A stretch of 64,000 nt of DNA, taken from positions 47,639,001 to 47,703,000 of the forward strand of contig NC_092524.1 of NCBI RefSeq assembly GCF_037038585.1, in the 5' to 3' direction. Shown here piece after piece: positions 22,201 through 35,100 of the stretch. Both the position numbers and the translations under genes were made by a program. Position 1 is the stretch's first letter. Each line of letters begins with the position of its first letter. A model generated the notes under the pieces. It was not told the DNA's origin. It ran no database searches and was given only the letters and a program-made list of their open reading frames with translations. Origin of the DNA: Patagioenas fasciata. Its lineage: Eukaryota; Chordata; Aves; Columbiformes; Columbidae.

Positions 22201-25200
22201 GCTATGAGATTGACCTTTAGCCTCAGCATTAATTTGTCATACAAGAGCTTTTTACTGCTTCTCAACCTTCACTCTTAAAATTTTAATCCTCTGAATTAGT
22301 ACCAATAATATCCTGGCTTCTCAGATGCTGAACAAAGGACATCTGAAGAACACTTTTCCTCTAAAGTAATTAACTTTAAGTCCAAATATCTTGCTGCCTG
22401 AAGAACAATGTATGCTGAAAGAGCTCAGAGTATTCCAGAAGACAAAGAATTTAAAAAATAAAAATTAAAAAAAAAAAAAAAAATCTAAGAGATGCTCTGA
22501 AACCACAGTACACTGAGGTACAAATGAGCTGCATAAACTAGTTAAACCCTAAAATATTGCATGCAAGTGGCAAGCTGCATTAATGTGGAAGAAATCCATA
22601 ACATGGATTAAACTAGCCTGAAAATACCCAATTTTTTGTCTTGAGCAAAAACCTGATACTCTTAAACACTCTAATTTTGAGTCCTTTTTTTGAATCATTA
22701 TACACAGGCAGAAAAGTATGTTGCACAGTGTTGTTTTTCAACATATTTACCTTATTTTAACAGCAATGTAAACTATGCCCATTCACTACCATTTTTAATC
22801 TGTGAAGTTTAAAAGGAAGCATCAGCCTGTGTTTCAGGTATTTCATTCTGATTGCTACTGAAAAGCAGAATCTCCTAGGCAGAAACAAAACACTCAATTT
22901 TTGGTACAGCCAGAAAATCCCTTCTCTGGCTGAGGGAGCTTTAACAGGCAGCAATTAGAAATCTGCATGCCAGTGTCATCGGGAACGGAACAATGTTACC
23001 TAACTAGTTGTGTTAAATACTGTAGCTCATGGTAGGATTTAGACATCAATCACACTCAGACTTTCACAGATACCTGATAGAGGCAAGTGTCTTGACAGAA
23101 ATGTCTTAATTTGTAACACATAAATCCCTCCCCTGAACATATTTTATTCTATATATCCAGAGCAGCCCTGTACAGCGCTCCTCAATCCTACATGTAAATT
23201 GAGAAGCTACCAGCAGGCATTCCAGAATTAATTCCTTCCTTGTCAAAGAACGGTTTCTCCATATGAAGCACATAATATTTTAGAAGCCATTACAATTACC
23301 TGGTTGGAAGCCTGGCACACGCACCAGAGAAAAAAAATAGCAACAGGCTCTCAAAGCAAGCTCTACCACAAACGTAAATACATTATGAGTTACATATTTT
23401 TGGTTATTTTAGTTATATTCATATTCTCTTAACTCATTCGATCACTGTGACAGGAGTTCCTTCAACAATGGAACTAGTCTCTTGTGAATGTTTCAACTGA
23501 GTTCACCATCTTGAGAAAAAGCTGTAGGTAAGATTTTTTTTCTCCTTTAACATCTAAGCTGCAGCCTTGGGCCACTAAGAAGAAATCCAACTCCTGCACA
23601 GAAAAATCAGCCTTGCCAGAAAAAAATAATGGACCTAATAATTTCATTCCTTGATTTCACTCTCTCTTCTGTCTTAATAAAAACGCAGGAAGCCATTATA
23701 TGTCCTTATTTTCCTAATAAGGCGAGAGGGCATTAGTCTTACCAGAATATATCCATTATTGATGCATTATTTTAGCCTGGCTTTTAGTCACATCAGTAGA
23801 GAATGCATTGGAAGAATCTATAGTGGCACAAGAGCTAACTACACAGCTAATGCTGGAAATCCTTCTTCTGGACAACCAGAGGACACTTCATCCTGGGATC
23901 CATAAGGTCATGTGTCCAGGTTCATCAACATTATCCAGCATTTTGTGTCTAGCAGACTTTCTGCCATCCTCAAACAGGAGGCTTGTCAAACTATCTCATT
24001 ATGTCAGCATTTTTCAAGGAAAATTCTCTGAAGCAACTATTTTTTAAATATGTAAGGGAACAGATGCAAGAGAGATGAACCACTGCAATAACAGAAACTG
24101 CTGACAAGCCACCAAGATACAGGGGCTGGGTGATGGAACTGCTGCCTCTACAAGAAGGCAGAATATTAAATTCAACTTCAAAAAAATCCATAAGCTGTAG
24201 CAAAAGCAAAATTTACTTCTTAACTCAGACCAAACAAGCAGCTCATAGAACAGGATCAGGAACTCGATCTCATTTCTGGCAGGCTGCTGAGTATCTATTT
24301 CTCTTAGCTCCAAGTATTAAGATTGAATAATTATTTGAATTATGACTGCAGCTCTTAGGATAATGAAACTTCTGTATGTAATCCTACTGACAATGTACTA
24401 TCAGAAGTTCTCTCCTACAGAAAATATTCCACAATATTCAACACAGATCATTGAAGAACTGCTTCCTATGAGATATCTGCTAATGCTTCCTCCCTCCTGC
24501 AAAACACATCAAGCAATACTAGTGAAATTGTTTCAAATATGTCATTTTCCCTCAGTTTTACCCTGATCCTTGAACCACTATACTTAATTTTTATCCTCAG
24601 CACTTACGTCCAGCTGGATGCAATCAGAATCAAGCTGATTCAGAAGGCAGAGCTTAGGCTTAGGAAACCCCAATACCAATTCTACAGAGTCCACTTTTGG
24701 AAAAACCACTCATCTCTTCCATCCTGGTGAGTACAGCCACAAAATGAGACTATTACTGCTTCCTTATAGATGCCATATGGAAATGAATTAATGAATGCTG
24801 GTACAGATCTTCATTAATTGAATATGACAAATGTTAACAGCTTAAATTTAACTTTACCTAAGTATATTCCTGATGCTGAACCAAATAAGGCACAATGAAA
24901 GGCCAGTCGTTTTTTGCCTAAGGCATACTATCATTACCAGTTCTTTTTCAAACATACTTAGATCCCTATCTGAGCAGTTCTACTGTATGAAAGTTAAACC
25001 TCATCCTACAGGTAGGCAAGGATGTACTTAACAAGTTGTACAAATTAGGGTTTAGCTACACTGTGGTGATGGTATTTTTTTGGTTTTGTTGTTCTTGTTG
25101 TGTTTATCAGTACAATTATTAATTCTTGTCTACTTATCTACTCCAAATTACTTTTTCTGCTTTGGGATAAGTGAAATTTCTATTTAGTATCAAGTATCAA

Positions 25201-28200
25201 ATATTTCACATTACAAGATTCTGTAAGAGTAGTTAATATTTTAGTACCTTCCTCTTGATAAATAAAGACACTCAATTTAAAACAACAACAAAAAAATCTG
25301 TTAAAAAAAGATAAATTCTCCGATATTCTTAGAATTCTCACCCTATTTTTTGTTTGAGAGATAAAGTTCATCTTTTGTTTTTCTGTTTAGATAGTTTTTT
25401 TTCCCTTCCTTATTTACAGTAAGACATGAGGCACTTTACATACCAATAAACTTTTCAAGGTATCCTAAATTAAAGCTGGACAAGTCGAACTATTTTGAAA
25501 ACAGCTACTCATATCTTTCCACTAAAAACCACTCTGAAGTTAACCCTCTCTTTAGATTTTCTTTGGTTTAGCCTATTCTTTACAGGAGACGCTTGCTATA
25601 ACAAGCAGCTGGTTAAACATTTGGTCATGGCTTAGCAGTTTTTTAGCCCCCAACTCCTGCTTAAGAGAATTCAAGTTTTAATGAAGTCTACTGTAACGTT
25701 TAAAAAGACAGACGTAGATACTCCTCAATGTCAGAGACCCAAGTAACTGGTCTCCTCAGTACTAGTTAGGACTTCAAGATAAAGTGTCATCTCTTCATTT
25801 TCAAAAAGGCTACTGTATACAGGAAACTAAAGTTGGTTCCCATTGAACTTGATGAGAATCTTGCCATCACTGAACTTAACACAACAATTCTGGAGTATAA
25901 CCACTGGCAATATCTTCTGCTACAATTACAAAAAAATAAAATTAAAAAAATTGTAAAAGCACTCAATACTGAAAACAGCCATAAGCTTCAAATGCTAAAT
26001 GAGCACGACAAAAGGTGTAGTATTCTGAAAGCTGGACTGTGCTTTCTTGTTTGTGTGGTGATTATTGTTGTTGTTTTTGCCCCCCATCTCTACACACTGA
26101 AATGAGGCTGCCTGCGATCAGGTCGGTTTTCAGTTTCTGGCCTTCACTGGAGAGCTCTCCAATGAAAGCTACTGAGCTATCAGGTTAAGTTTCGTGTAGA
26201 GGCTCTCACCATTTCTTCCTTACCCTTTCATTACATAAGGGAGAATATCACATAGTGATCCTGGCCAAAATGCCCCTGTCTGTCTAACTTCAAGAAAGCA
26301 GGATTGTAGCTCAAGGAGGCAATCCATTTGTCTAATGCCAGATCAATGAGTTTAAGTATATGTGATGTGCACATATCACTTCTTCATGTATACATGTCAA
26401 CCTACATACTAAAGAAATCTTACCTTGTCCTTTGATTGTCCTTGTCGAGCAATTGCATCGTATTTTATTTTTCCCTCTGCATCTACCTGCACAGCCAAAG
26501 CATTGGACATTTTCTTCTTTCGGCCCATATCCAATGGATATTGGGCCACATGAATTTCTGGGAAAGCACCCCCATCTCCAAAATCCTACACAAAAGAAAT
26601 AGTGAATGAAACACAAAAATAATGGTATAACATTTGCACAGGTGGAAAATGGAATGAAAGAATGGACAGATTTTAACAAAACATCCCCAGAATGCTCTAG
26701 TAACTTTATTATTTTACCTGGTAAGAGAGCATGGGACTACAGAATTTACTGAAAGAAAAGATACTGAAGTACAAAGACATCTTGCAGTAACTATTCCCTG
26801 CAAAGAATCTACCACTCAATGTCCCACATTCAACAATAAGTTACAGAATCAATGTTCAAATATTAGGCAGAACAAAACACGTCATTCCTCATATTTTTGC
26901 ATAACTCTTGATCTATTAAGAACAGATTTTGTTTTTTCAATTATAGTATTCCAGGATCACTGGACAAAGTTTGTACTTCAGTAAACATTCATAGCTCTTC
27001 AACAATCTGCATTTATTTATGAGGCAGAAAGGAGTCCTTAACAGTCTTTTTCAGATGCGTATCACTTAGTGGCCCAGAGATGCTGGAAGCTTTTTTAAAA
27101 TCTTCACCTGACTTCTTAAGAAGTTCTTTTGCTACCACTCGAAAAGAATAAGCACTGGAATATTAACTTTAGTAATAAACCATGTATGGATGGAACTAAA
27201 ATGAAGGTATAATTTTTAACATCATACACTTTATTAAATGCTGAACCTACATAAAAATGCTTTACTTTAGAGAACTGCCAGAACTACTACCTGAAGTCAC
27301 CTGCTCTTGCACTAATGCATCGCCATGGTAGTGTTGGGTCCATCTTTACAAAAATGGAACTCAAGTATAAATGAAGGCAAGGCTGTCACCAGGTCATGAA
27401 AGGATGGCATTTGGGGACAATGCAGGATCACACACAAATTAATGTATCAAAACCTCAACAGCATGCCTTGTCCTAAGAACACTGGCTTCTGACTTATCAG
27501 AGCAGGTCTCAGATGTTATTATCGAGTACCATTTCAAAATCTTTTGTGGCTCAGTGAGAAACTATACTAAAACAATTTTGAAATCAGAGCTATCCATCTG
27601 TATTTTCCCTTCTACCTTTTGACACTTCCAGATGAAATTACATTAAACTGGTAAGGATTACAGCTAAATACACAGATCATTGTCCAGAACCCTTTTTCCA
27701 GTAACATACTTAAACAATGAATTTTTGACAAATTTTGAAGTTTCCTTCCAACTCTAACAATTTTATCCCTCACTAGCAGCTTTATTTCTACTCCAGAAAA
27801 TATACTTCCCACACACACACATTAGGAGAGACACTACTACTATAATGTGAATTTAAATATCTACCTCTAGCACCCGTGGTATCCATCCTTTTCGGTAACC
27901 GTATGGGGGAGGTTCCCTTCGCGATGAGACTAGAGCAGTCTGCCTGGATCTTTGAGCTCTTGCTCTTTCTTCTAGCTCAAGCTGGTCTTGAGACAGTTGG
28001 GTTGGAGCAGGTAAGAAACTGCACACCCACAGTCAGCCACCAAAAAAAGAGAGACATAAAAAGTTAATTCTGATAATTTCACGCAGTGACACTCACTTAT
28101 GCATCAGTCTACTACTAAATTATTATTTTCTCTACAATCACTCCATGCATATTAAGAAACAATTTATGAAATTTGAGTATTGTTCTCATAAACCAGCGGG

Positions 28201-29084
28201 CAGTAACTCCTGTGATTACAGGGGGAAAACAAATGTGTGCTCCCTCAGCATTCTAGAAGATCCCTACAAAATCTGATGTTAAATTAATCCACATTCACAT
28301 CTTGTTTGAATGCGAATGTGTGACAATGCCTATTCTTCGACAACAATGTCACACTGCGCTGTGTATTCTTTCCACCACTACGGAGTAGAAAAAGAAAACA
28401 AGCCCTCAGTCCCAACGACTTGCACTTCCTTTCTCTCAAGGCAAACACCTACAAAAAGATCTGCGAACAAGCTCCCTCCCTAATGCCAGATACCTCCTGG
28501 TCAAGACCAATTAGTCGAAACATAATTTCTTCACTTCCCATTTTCCAACTCGTCTAGACTGTGGGGACCTTCTCCGTGTTGTCTAAGGCCGCGTTCCCCT
28601 CCGAGAGAGCCGGCCTTGCAGGGCAGACAGCCGAAGCTGCACTCCCGGGGTGTGCGACAGATGCAGCGGCTCGCCACAAGCACCCTTCGCTCTCGCTCAC
28701 GGTGGAGACCCCCGGCCACGCCGCCGAGGCAGAGCAGCTCCTCCCGCCCGCAGAACACACGCCAGGGAGGCAGAGCCCTGACCCAGAGGCAGCGCCAAAC
28801 ACCCCTCACGCCCGGGCACGACAAAGCAGCACAAGCCAGCTGGTCCGGCCCGCCCAGCCCCGACTCGGCCCTCGCCGCCCTCCCTCAGGCCGCGGCCCGG
28901 CCTCCTCCCCGGCCGGCGGGCCCACCGCACAGGAGAGGCCGCGGCCTCGCAGCGTGCTCCCTAGCGCGGCCTCTCTTGTCGGTCGGAGCCTCGCAAGGCG
29001 GCTGGGAAGCCGCAAGCAAGCCAGGGAGCACAGCCACCGATCCAGACTAGCTGAGGCCGGCCAAACGCACCTGGTAAGCGCCAT
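13288..29084 (-). CDS. SNW1: SNW1 (SKIP), spliceosome and transcription co-regulator, complete 14-exon CDS
   Basis: SNW1/SKIP (yeast Prp45) is a scaffold of activated spliceosomes and a co-regulator for nuclear receptors, Notch/RBPJ and others (family knowledge). Exons in transcript order: 29071-29084, 27865-28018, 26424-26585, 21409-21504, 21210-21316, 20267-20371, 20102-20171, 19351-19416, 17979-18095, 17480-17621, 15656-15752, 14737-14854, 13568-13731, 13288-13492. These sum to 1617 nt, giving 538 residues (human 536). All junctions are GT/AG and phases agree throughout. Landmarks: start MALTSFLPAPTQLSQDQLE; GYRKGWIPR near residue 48; SNW domain with the name-giving SNWKN at 252-256; proline-rich PRGPPSPPAPV in exon 7; long charged helix rich in ERKMAQKEKEKHEEK in exon 10; basic end SKKRRKD. 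No frameshift or lost motif seen. The start codon lies in AAGATGGCG, a YY1-like context, in a CpG island. Confidence 0.97.
13732..20101. other. SNW1 introns between exons 7 and 14
   Basis: Non-coding stretches separating the short exons at 14737-14854, 15656-15752, 17480-17621, 17979-18095 and 19351-19416. Apart from the minus-strand CR1 relic at about 16130-16900, I see no repeat family or RNA gene that I can name. Confidence 0.7.
16130..16900 (-). repeat. Old CR1 LINE fragment (minus strand) in SNW1 intron 10
   Basis: Read on the plus strand, the segment carries the reverse complement of CR1 3' text in order: a decayed 3' end with gattcactcaggttggaa near 16143, a segment near 16505 (ctgagcagatgctctagccc) matching the EERLSEL region, cccagtattccagatgcag near 16615 matching the HLEYCVQFW region, and tccaagtccttctcaacaag near 16779 matching the EKDLG region. 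Heavily mutated; borders approximate. It lies in the intron between exons 10 and 11, on the same strand as SNW1. Confidence 0.72.
21505..26423. other. SNW1 intron 3 (4.9 kb)
   Basis: The largest SNW1 intron. Contains a poly(A) tract at about 22468-22483. A 90-codon open frame at 25833-26105 ends in a hydrophobic stretch but shows no splice context or homology. No RNA gene recognised. Confidence 0.65.
26586..27864. other. SNW1 intron 2
   Basis: A 1.3-kb intron with a short CA repeat at about 27810-27820. Nothing else seen. Confidence 0.7.
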
Positions 29085-29260
29085 CTTGCCGCCTCCGTCG
29101 TCTTCCCAGGCGCCAGGCCGTGGGGCAGAGGAGGGGCAGGCGGGAACGGGCGGGGGCAGCAGCTGCGCATGCGCCACCCCTGCGGTGCGTGCTGGGAACT
29201 GTAGTCTGGGTGACCGGAGCCGTGCAGGTCCCTTGGGCACAGCTGCGACAAAACCGGGAC
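28560..29260. promoter_or_regulatory. CpG island and promoter of SNW1
   Basis: CpG-dense block covering the 14-nt first coding exon, the start of intron 1 and the upstream flank. The long open frames inside it on both strands (for example 28561-29322 and 28806-29306) are GC artefacts. Confidence 0.85.
29164..29205 (-). promoter_or_regulatory. NRF1-type and ZNF143-type sites upstream of SNW1
   Basis: TGCGCATGCGCC at 29164-29175 fits the palindromic NRF1 consensus. On the minus strand ACTACAGTTCCCAGCACGCA at 29205-29186 fits the long ZNF143/SBS motif. Both lie about 80-120 bp upstream of the SNW1 start codon, where a TATA-less housekeeping promoter would use them. Assignment is by motif only. 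Confidence 0.65.
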
Positions 29261-29271
29261 AAATACACTCC

Positions 29272-29297
29272 TTTTTTCTTTTTTTTTTTTTTTTTTT
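29272..29297 (+). repeat. Poly(T) tract upstream of SNW1
   Basis: Near-uninterrupted T run (one C) about 190 bp upstream of the SNW1 start codon, just outside the CpG island. Confidence 0.9.
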
Positions 29298-31859
29298 CCC
29301 TGACATCTGTGTGTTCAGTTAGTTTACAACAAGTTCAGTAACTTTATGGTGCATCCAGCTGTAGGTGTCCAAATAAAAAGCTGAAAATATAGGGCAAATA
29401 GACTGAAATAAAATTTCTTACTCTGATATCTGAGACTTAGATATTGAATTGGGACATGAGAGAGAAAGAAAGAAGAAAGATTGAAAGTAGTGTAAAAATA
29501 TATTGATTTAAAATAAAAGCTTCTGCATTAAATGCCAGGAGTTGTACTGTCTGTGTTTAATGGGAATCCACACATTACATATTAAATCACAACAAGAGAT
29601 GCACTCTTTAGAGTATAATCAAAAGGTGGAATAATGAAAAATATTTGTCAGGGAGTTATAGTAGATGGGAGATGGATGGAGATTCACATGGGCAGGTTGC
29701 TAGTAAGATTTGTGTTGAAGTGGTAGTATATGTCACCATATAATAAACACTGAAATTTAGTTATTAATTAGTAACTGCTATCATTATGTTAGCATCTAGT
29801 GAGTCAAAGTGATAAGAGTCCCATTGTATTAGGAATGGTTCATCTGGAAGTGAAACAAGCTGGACAGAGAAGAAAGTGGTAGAATGATTAATAAATAAAT
29901 AAAATCTTTATTAGAAATAAAACAATCTTACCATAAGAGGCAGGAAGATTATAAGGCACACTAAATGTTCATCTTGCAGTCTTATAGTCATTGTGTCTGT
30001 TTTATTGTATAATCTGCAGGGCAGAGTAGTCCTGCAGACTAAATTCGTTTGCTACAGTTTTGAGGATGGGGGAGATTTGGAGGAAGGTAAGGACAGGCTT
30101 GTTGCAGTCTTTCTATGCCAAAACTCACATCATCTCCAGTGGGAATCAGACTTTGGGTTTGCATTGTGGTGACAGCAAGTATGTCATCACTTCTATGAAT
30201 GACAGATGCCTCCCCTTCACTCCGAGACAGCTGGACTCTTATGAACACTTTGGACAAAGCTAAGGGTACAAGATTTTGACTTGTATTGTTTATCAATAAT
30301 TTTCCTGAGCAAAACTCATCCATCATCTCTCCTACCCATTTCTGTCAGTCATTTAGTTACAGAATTGCTGTTGTCACATCTGGTAATATTGCCTCCTGAT
30401 TCAGAAGCCTACTCTCACCATTGGAAGTTGCCTGGGTATCTGTTCTCCAGCTGTTACACTAGCCTCAGCTGAAAAACTTATCTTTTCTCCTTCCTACTTT
30501 GATGTTTCTTCTTCTTCCTTTGCTGTGAGACATTTTTAGTGTTGTATGGTAAATATACAGCTTTGTGAGCTGTTTTGCAACAGTTTATATGACAGCCACA
30601 GCACAAAATTGTTGTTTAGAAGGTAAAATTGTATGTGAGCAATCTGCTTCAGCTCCTGCACTAGGCAAATGCTCCTTTGGTTTCCTCAGTCTCATAGCTT
30701 GTTCTTAGATTGGTGCAGTCACTTTCTCTTTGCAGACGGTGAGCTCTTCATGCTTGCAGCTGTTTATAGCTGTCTGGCTATAAGAAACACTGGTTTGTTT
30801 CAGGACTTTATATTCTTCCCCTTGAAATTCTTTCTGGTTTAATTTTGGTGTCTGAGTTGGCTAATTTTGAGTTTTTAAATACGTAAGGCTCTTAGCACTG
30901 GAAAGAGTGGACCATATGGTACAAAGGGGCTGTATAAGCTTATTCAAAACCATATGGCTTTGTAAACATATCATAGTCTTTATTTCATGCATATGCTGCT
31001 AATCCATCTGTGAATAACTTCTTGTCCTTGCCCTGCATTACCTGGAAAATGCTTACATACATGGTTTAACTGGTCAAAAATGTTTAGTGGGATTAAAAAA
31101 AAATTGGTTTTGAGAAGTTCTGAACTCGAAAACTGTGAGAAGTTTGGAAAGTTTGAATCTTTGCAACATTTTCAAAATGGACCATTCAGACTTTGTTGCA
31201 AAGCAATGTTTGTTGGCCAAGTGTAGTCTGAATGTGCTTACTTCTTTGAAAGTGGGAAAATTCTTAAAACCAGAATGTGCTTACTTTCTGATTGAATACC
31301 TTCTTTTTTAATGTAGAATGATCTTTTGGTGTGCTTGTGGTTTGTTTGTTTGTTATTCGTTCGTTTGTTTTCCAATTTTGTTCTTCAACTGAGAAAACAG
31401 TTCAGTTTTTGTGTGAGATTAGCCACCAGGTAAAATAAATATATCATTCACATAGTTGTCCTTAGACCTTGTACACCTTCCATTACTTCTACCTTCTGCT
31501 TCTCATGATGTTTTGATTAAAGAATTAGCACTGTGCAACATCTGAAGATGTATGCTATCTGGGTGGACAACTGGTTGGCATTTCAAAGAGCAAAGGAATT
31601 GTCAGCAGTGGATTAATGCTGTGTAAGGGTATTCCTGAGGAAATTAGAGAGGAACAGACACTATGACTTATACTGGTCATCATTTTCATCAGCTGGCAAT
31701 AGTATGAAACTGCTGTAGATAAAATTTGCAGATGTCAAAATGAAGGGCAGCAACACTGAGAGGAGAATCATCCAGAGTCAGCTAGATTACTTGGTAAGTG
31801 GGACACATTAAACAAAATGTGTTTCAATACCACATTGTGCTAACTTTTGTGTCTGGAAG

Positions 31860-32150
31860 TAAGAAATGGGAGGTTAAGTACAGAGTGTCCTGGAAAACAG
31901 GGATTCCAAAAAGGATTCAGGGGGATTATGAGAGAGAAGCAGCTTAGCATGCATTTCTTGTGCTATGAAGTAACAAAAAGCCATGTGCAGCCCATGGATG
32001 TGTAAGTAGGGACATAGTGATCTCTAGAGGGACTTCGTGTTGTCCCGCTGTTCAAGTTTTTAAAACAATGCTGGAAGACTGAAGAGGGTTTGAAGACTAC
32101 AAAGATAATATAAGGCTAATATTGACTGGAAGTTTAGGGGAAATCAAATA
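31860..32150 (+). repeat. Probable ancient CR1/L3-type LINE fragment
   Basis: A decayed stretch of reverse-transcriptase C-terminal text. The order agcagcttagcatgcatttc, then aaaaagccatgtgcagccc, then gtgatctctagagggacttc, then gtcccgctgttc follows the MSxQC-AxVAxKANAxxLGC...SREVxxPLY region of CR1-like elements, with many changes. It is much older than the other copies in the window. Extent and family are uncertain. Confidence 0.45.
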
Positions 32151-35100
32151 AGTAAACTTGCTTTGTGGTGAACTTTTGAGAGGTAAATGCTGTATTCCAA
32201 AATTAGGATGAGGCGAACTCCATTTACCTGTCCTTATTGTCAATTACATTACAAGTAGAAATGATCTGAGTAAGAAAATTAAAACTTTTAGTATGTTTTG
32301 CTCATTACGAGAAGATTTTGAAGATATTTGATCACTGTATATGTGTACCTATGCAAGTTAGAAATGGAAGATCTGAAAGCACTTTTTCATAGAGGAAGAA
32401 AAACAAGAACCAGTGACTGGAAATGGAAATTAGGGAAATTAAAATGAGAAATTAGGCAGAAATATTTAACAATGGGAGTGATTAACCTCTGGAAAACTGT
32501 GGGAGGTGTTCACTTTCCAATCCATCATCTTCTCATAAAGGCTGAAGTCTCTTGGGAAGAGACATTTCCATTATTACAAGCCTGAGCAACCAGAGCTCAT
32601 ACAGGAACAGCCAGTGAAACATAATGTCCCCCAGTATATACAGCACCAGACAAGAGAAGTTAATATTCTTTTCTGACTTGTGAATTTGTCATCTCTGTGC
32701 ATCTTCATGTGCCTCCTAGTTCTGGACTTTTTTTGGACCAGACCTGGTAATAGTTCAATGACACCAGCTCTTGCAGAGCTCCGATAAGAAGAAACACTAG
32801 GCAAGGAATGGCTCTGAGATCCTTAAACACATTTTCCCCAAAATATATGTCTGTCTTTAAGAAAGAAGGATGATCTCCTTTTTATTTTTATTATTATATT
32901 TTTTGCTTAGCATTTCTGGACAGTAATGCTATCAAGTCTCCACATATGTCTCTTTTCCCATAATGATCACACCAAGATGATCCTCTGTGTGGTGAGTAAG
33001 GAGTTCAGGCTCTGTGGAGGACTTAATCCTTGGCATGGTTGCCAGCAGTGACATTTTATTTTGATGTGTATACCACAACTGGTTTTGAGAATGTGTTTCC
33101 GATCCATTCCGAAGAGTTTTTTGGGGTAGATTTAGGGTGTTAAATCCCCTGCACCTTTTTTATCTACTTCAGCACTTTTCACATTTGCAAATGCAGAATT
33201 AAATGGTTCATGAAATATCTTGTAACAAAGGAAGATGACAATACAAAGTAATGGAATAAGCTATTGTTAATATCAGACATTTGTATGCCTAACAGTCACT
33301 GCACATTGTGGGACAAAAAATATCAAAATAAACAACACTTCTTAACTCAAGGGATAAATTATGCCACAGGTAAGATACTAAACAGCGAAAAAGAAGATAT
33401 TTACCTTGATGGAAAGGCTCAGCCACACCAGCAACCCCTGTATTTCACAGTCCCCTAGAGGCTACAGGCAGCATTCAGAAGGAATAATTATAGCTGGGGG
33501 AAAAAGATCAGAAGGTCTATTAGTGCTTTCATAAAAATCTTTAGATTCTTCAAGCCATGTTTGTATTATCTGGAATGACTGGAAGGGAGGCTGTTTTAAT
33601 TTCTATTATCTGTTTTACTTTGTAGAAAAGTAAACTTTCTCAGATAGGCAAAATGATCTCATGTACTTCTGTAACACCTTCCAGACTCCAGGGTGTTTTG
33701 CAAATGTTTCAGAAGCATTCCACTCCTGGATAATAACAATCTTTTAACATAAGACATGGTGGCCAACTGACACTTCCCAGCAACCTGGAAGAAGAAGTGG
33801 AGTATCCTTTAGCCACCAACAGCTTCAGAAAAGTAAAGTGGAATTTTTTTGCCAACAGAAATGATAAGACATAGGCATGGACATGGCATGCAATTGTCTA
33901 AACTGATATTGGGCAACAAGGTTGAGCAAAGGCCTTGAAGGAACAAAATACTAATAGGAGTGGATTTTGCAGCTCACGTGAAGCACAACTCTCCAAGCAG
34001 CACATCACTTTCTGTTGTCACATTCTGACATTGGTCACTGCTGACTCAAAGAGACTGAATGACCTGGAGCACTGGGTGTGTTTCTTTTGAGAGATACCTT
34101 ATCCAGATATTGGCTCTGTACAATGATGGGGGAGAAGACCCTATTCTAAAATGGGATGGCTCCCAGAGTCAGCTCTGAGCTTTCTGTTGCTGATATAAAA
34201 GCAAAACCTGCTAATCTCCAGTTTAAGCTGGACCAAGACTGTGTGTGGGTTTGGCCTAGCAGGAGACCTGTGGTACTATGTTAAGCTTCCTTCTGGAGTT
34301 AGCTCCAGGTAGGTTGTTTTGCTTTCTGTCTTCCATGGTGATTTGCACATCTGTCAAGCCTTATACAGAGATAACTGTAATATTTATTTTGGTGACCTGA
34401 ACTAACCAGAAAAGAAGCAGAAAATATTTCTGAAGTACAGATCTCCAGCAGCAGAGATTCCACCAGCTGGATCTTCAGCTTGTATGAATTGGCATTGCTA
34501 CAGTGACTTTTAGAGTTGAACTTGTTTATAGCTTCAGAAGATGGATCTGCCTCAGTATTTCTGTTGCTGACCATCCACAGAATATGAGGACAGAGCAGAA
34601 GAGTGAAGAAGGGTCTGCTGGGTCAAGCTGTTCTTCCCGCTGCACTGGTAGCAATTTCTTCCTATGTCTCCTCGTTAAATTAGTTCTCTGGGCCCACCAA
34701 ATCAGAGGATCACCTGCTTTCTCAGACTGTTTCTCTTTTCTTGTGCCTCCTCCTGTACATGAGGAATGTCTGGTATAAGTGAGACTTTCCAGATATCTTG
34801 CCATGTTCTTCACTAAAGGGAATATAAAAACAAAAGGTTGATTCTCAGCAGGGAGGGTTGATACTGACCTTCTGTCCTGTGTTCAGGCAATCTGGCTGCT
34901 GCTCCTCTTGCTCAGCTGCTTGGGACAGAGAGGCCTGAGTCCTTGGGTTTGTTTCTGCATTACATGAGATTCACACCTGGTATGCAAATGTTTTCAACAA
35001 AAATGAAAAGGAAATGCTTTTTGCTTTTCATCTTTCACAGCAATTTGGGGTAATCTGAGATTTAATTTATTCGCCAGTTGAAAGGGAAAGGGAAATCAAG

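Noticed and set aside
25833-26105. 90-codon frame with a hydrophobic C-terminal stretch in a SNW1 intron
   Set aside because: AT-rich, no homology recognised, no splice or promoter context, antisense to SNW1.
28561-29322. 253-codon plus-strand and 166-codon minus-strand frames upstream of SNW1
   Set aside because: GC artefact of the SNW1 CpG island. The first four codons of the minus frame are the real SNW1 exon 1, which is then spliced.
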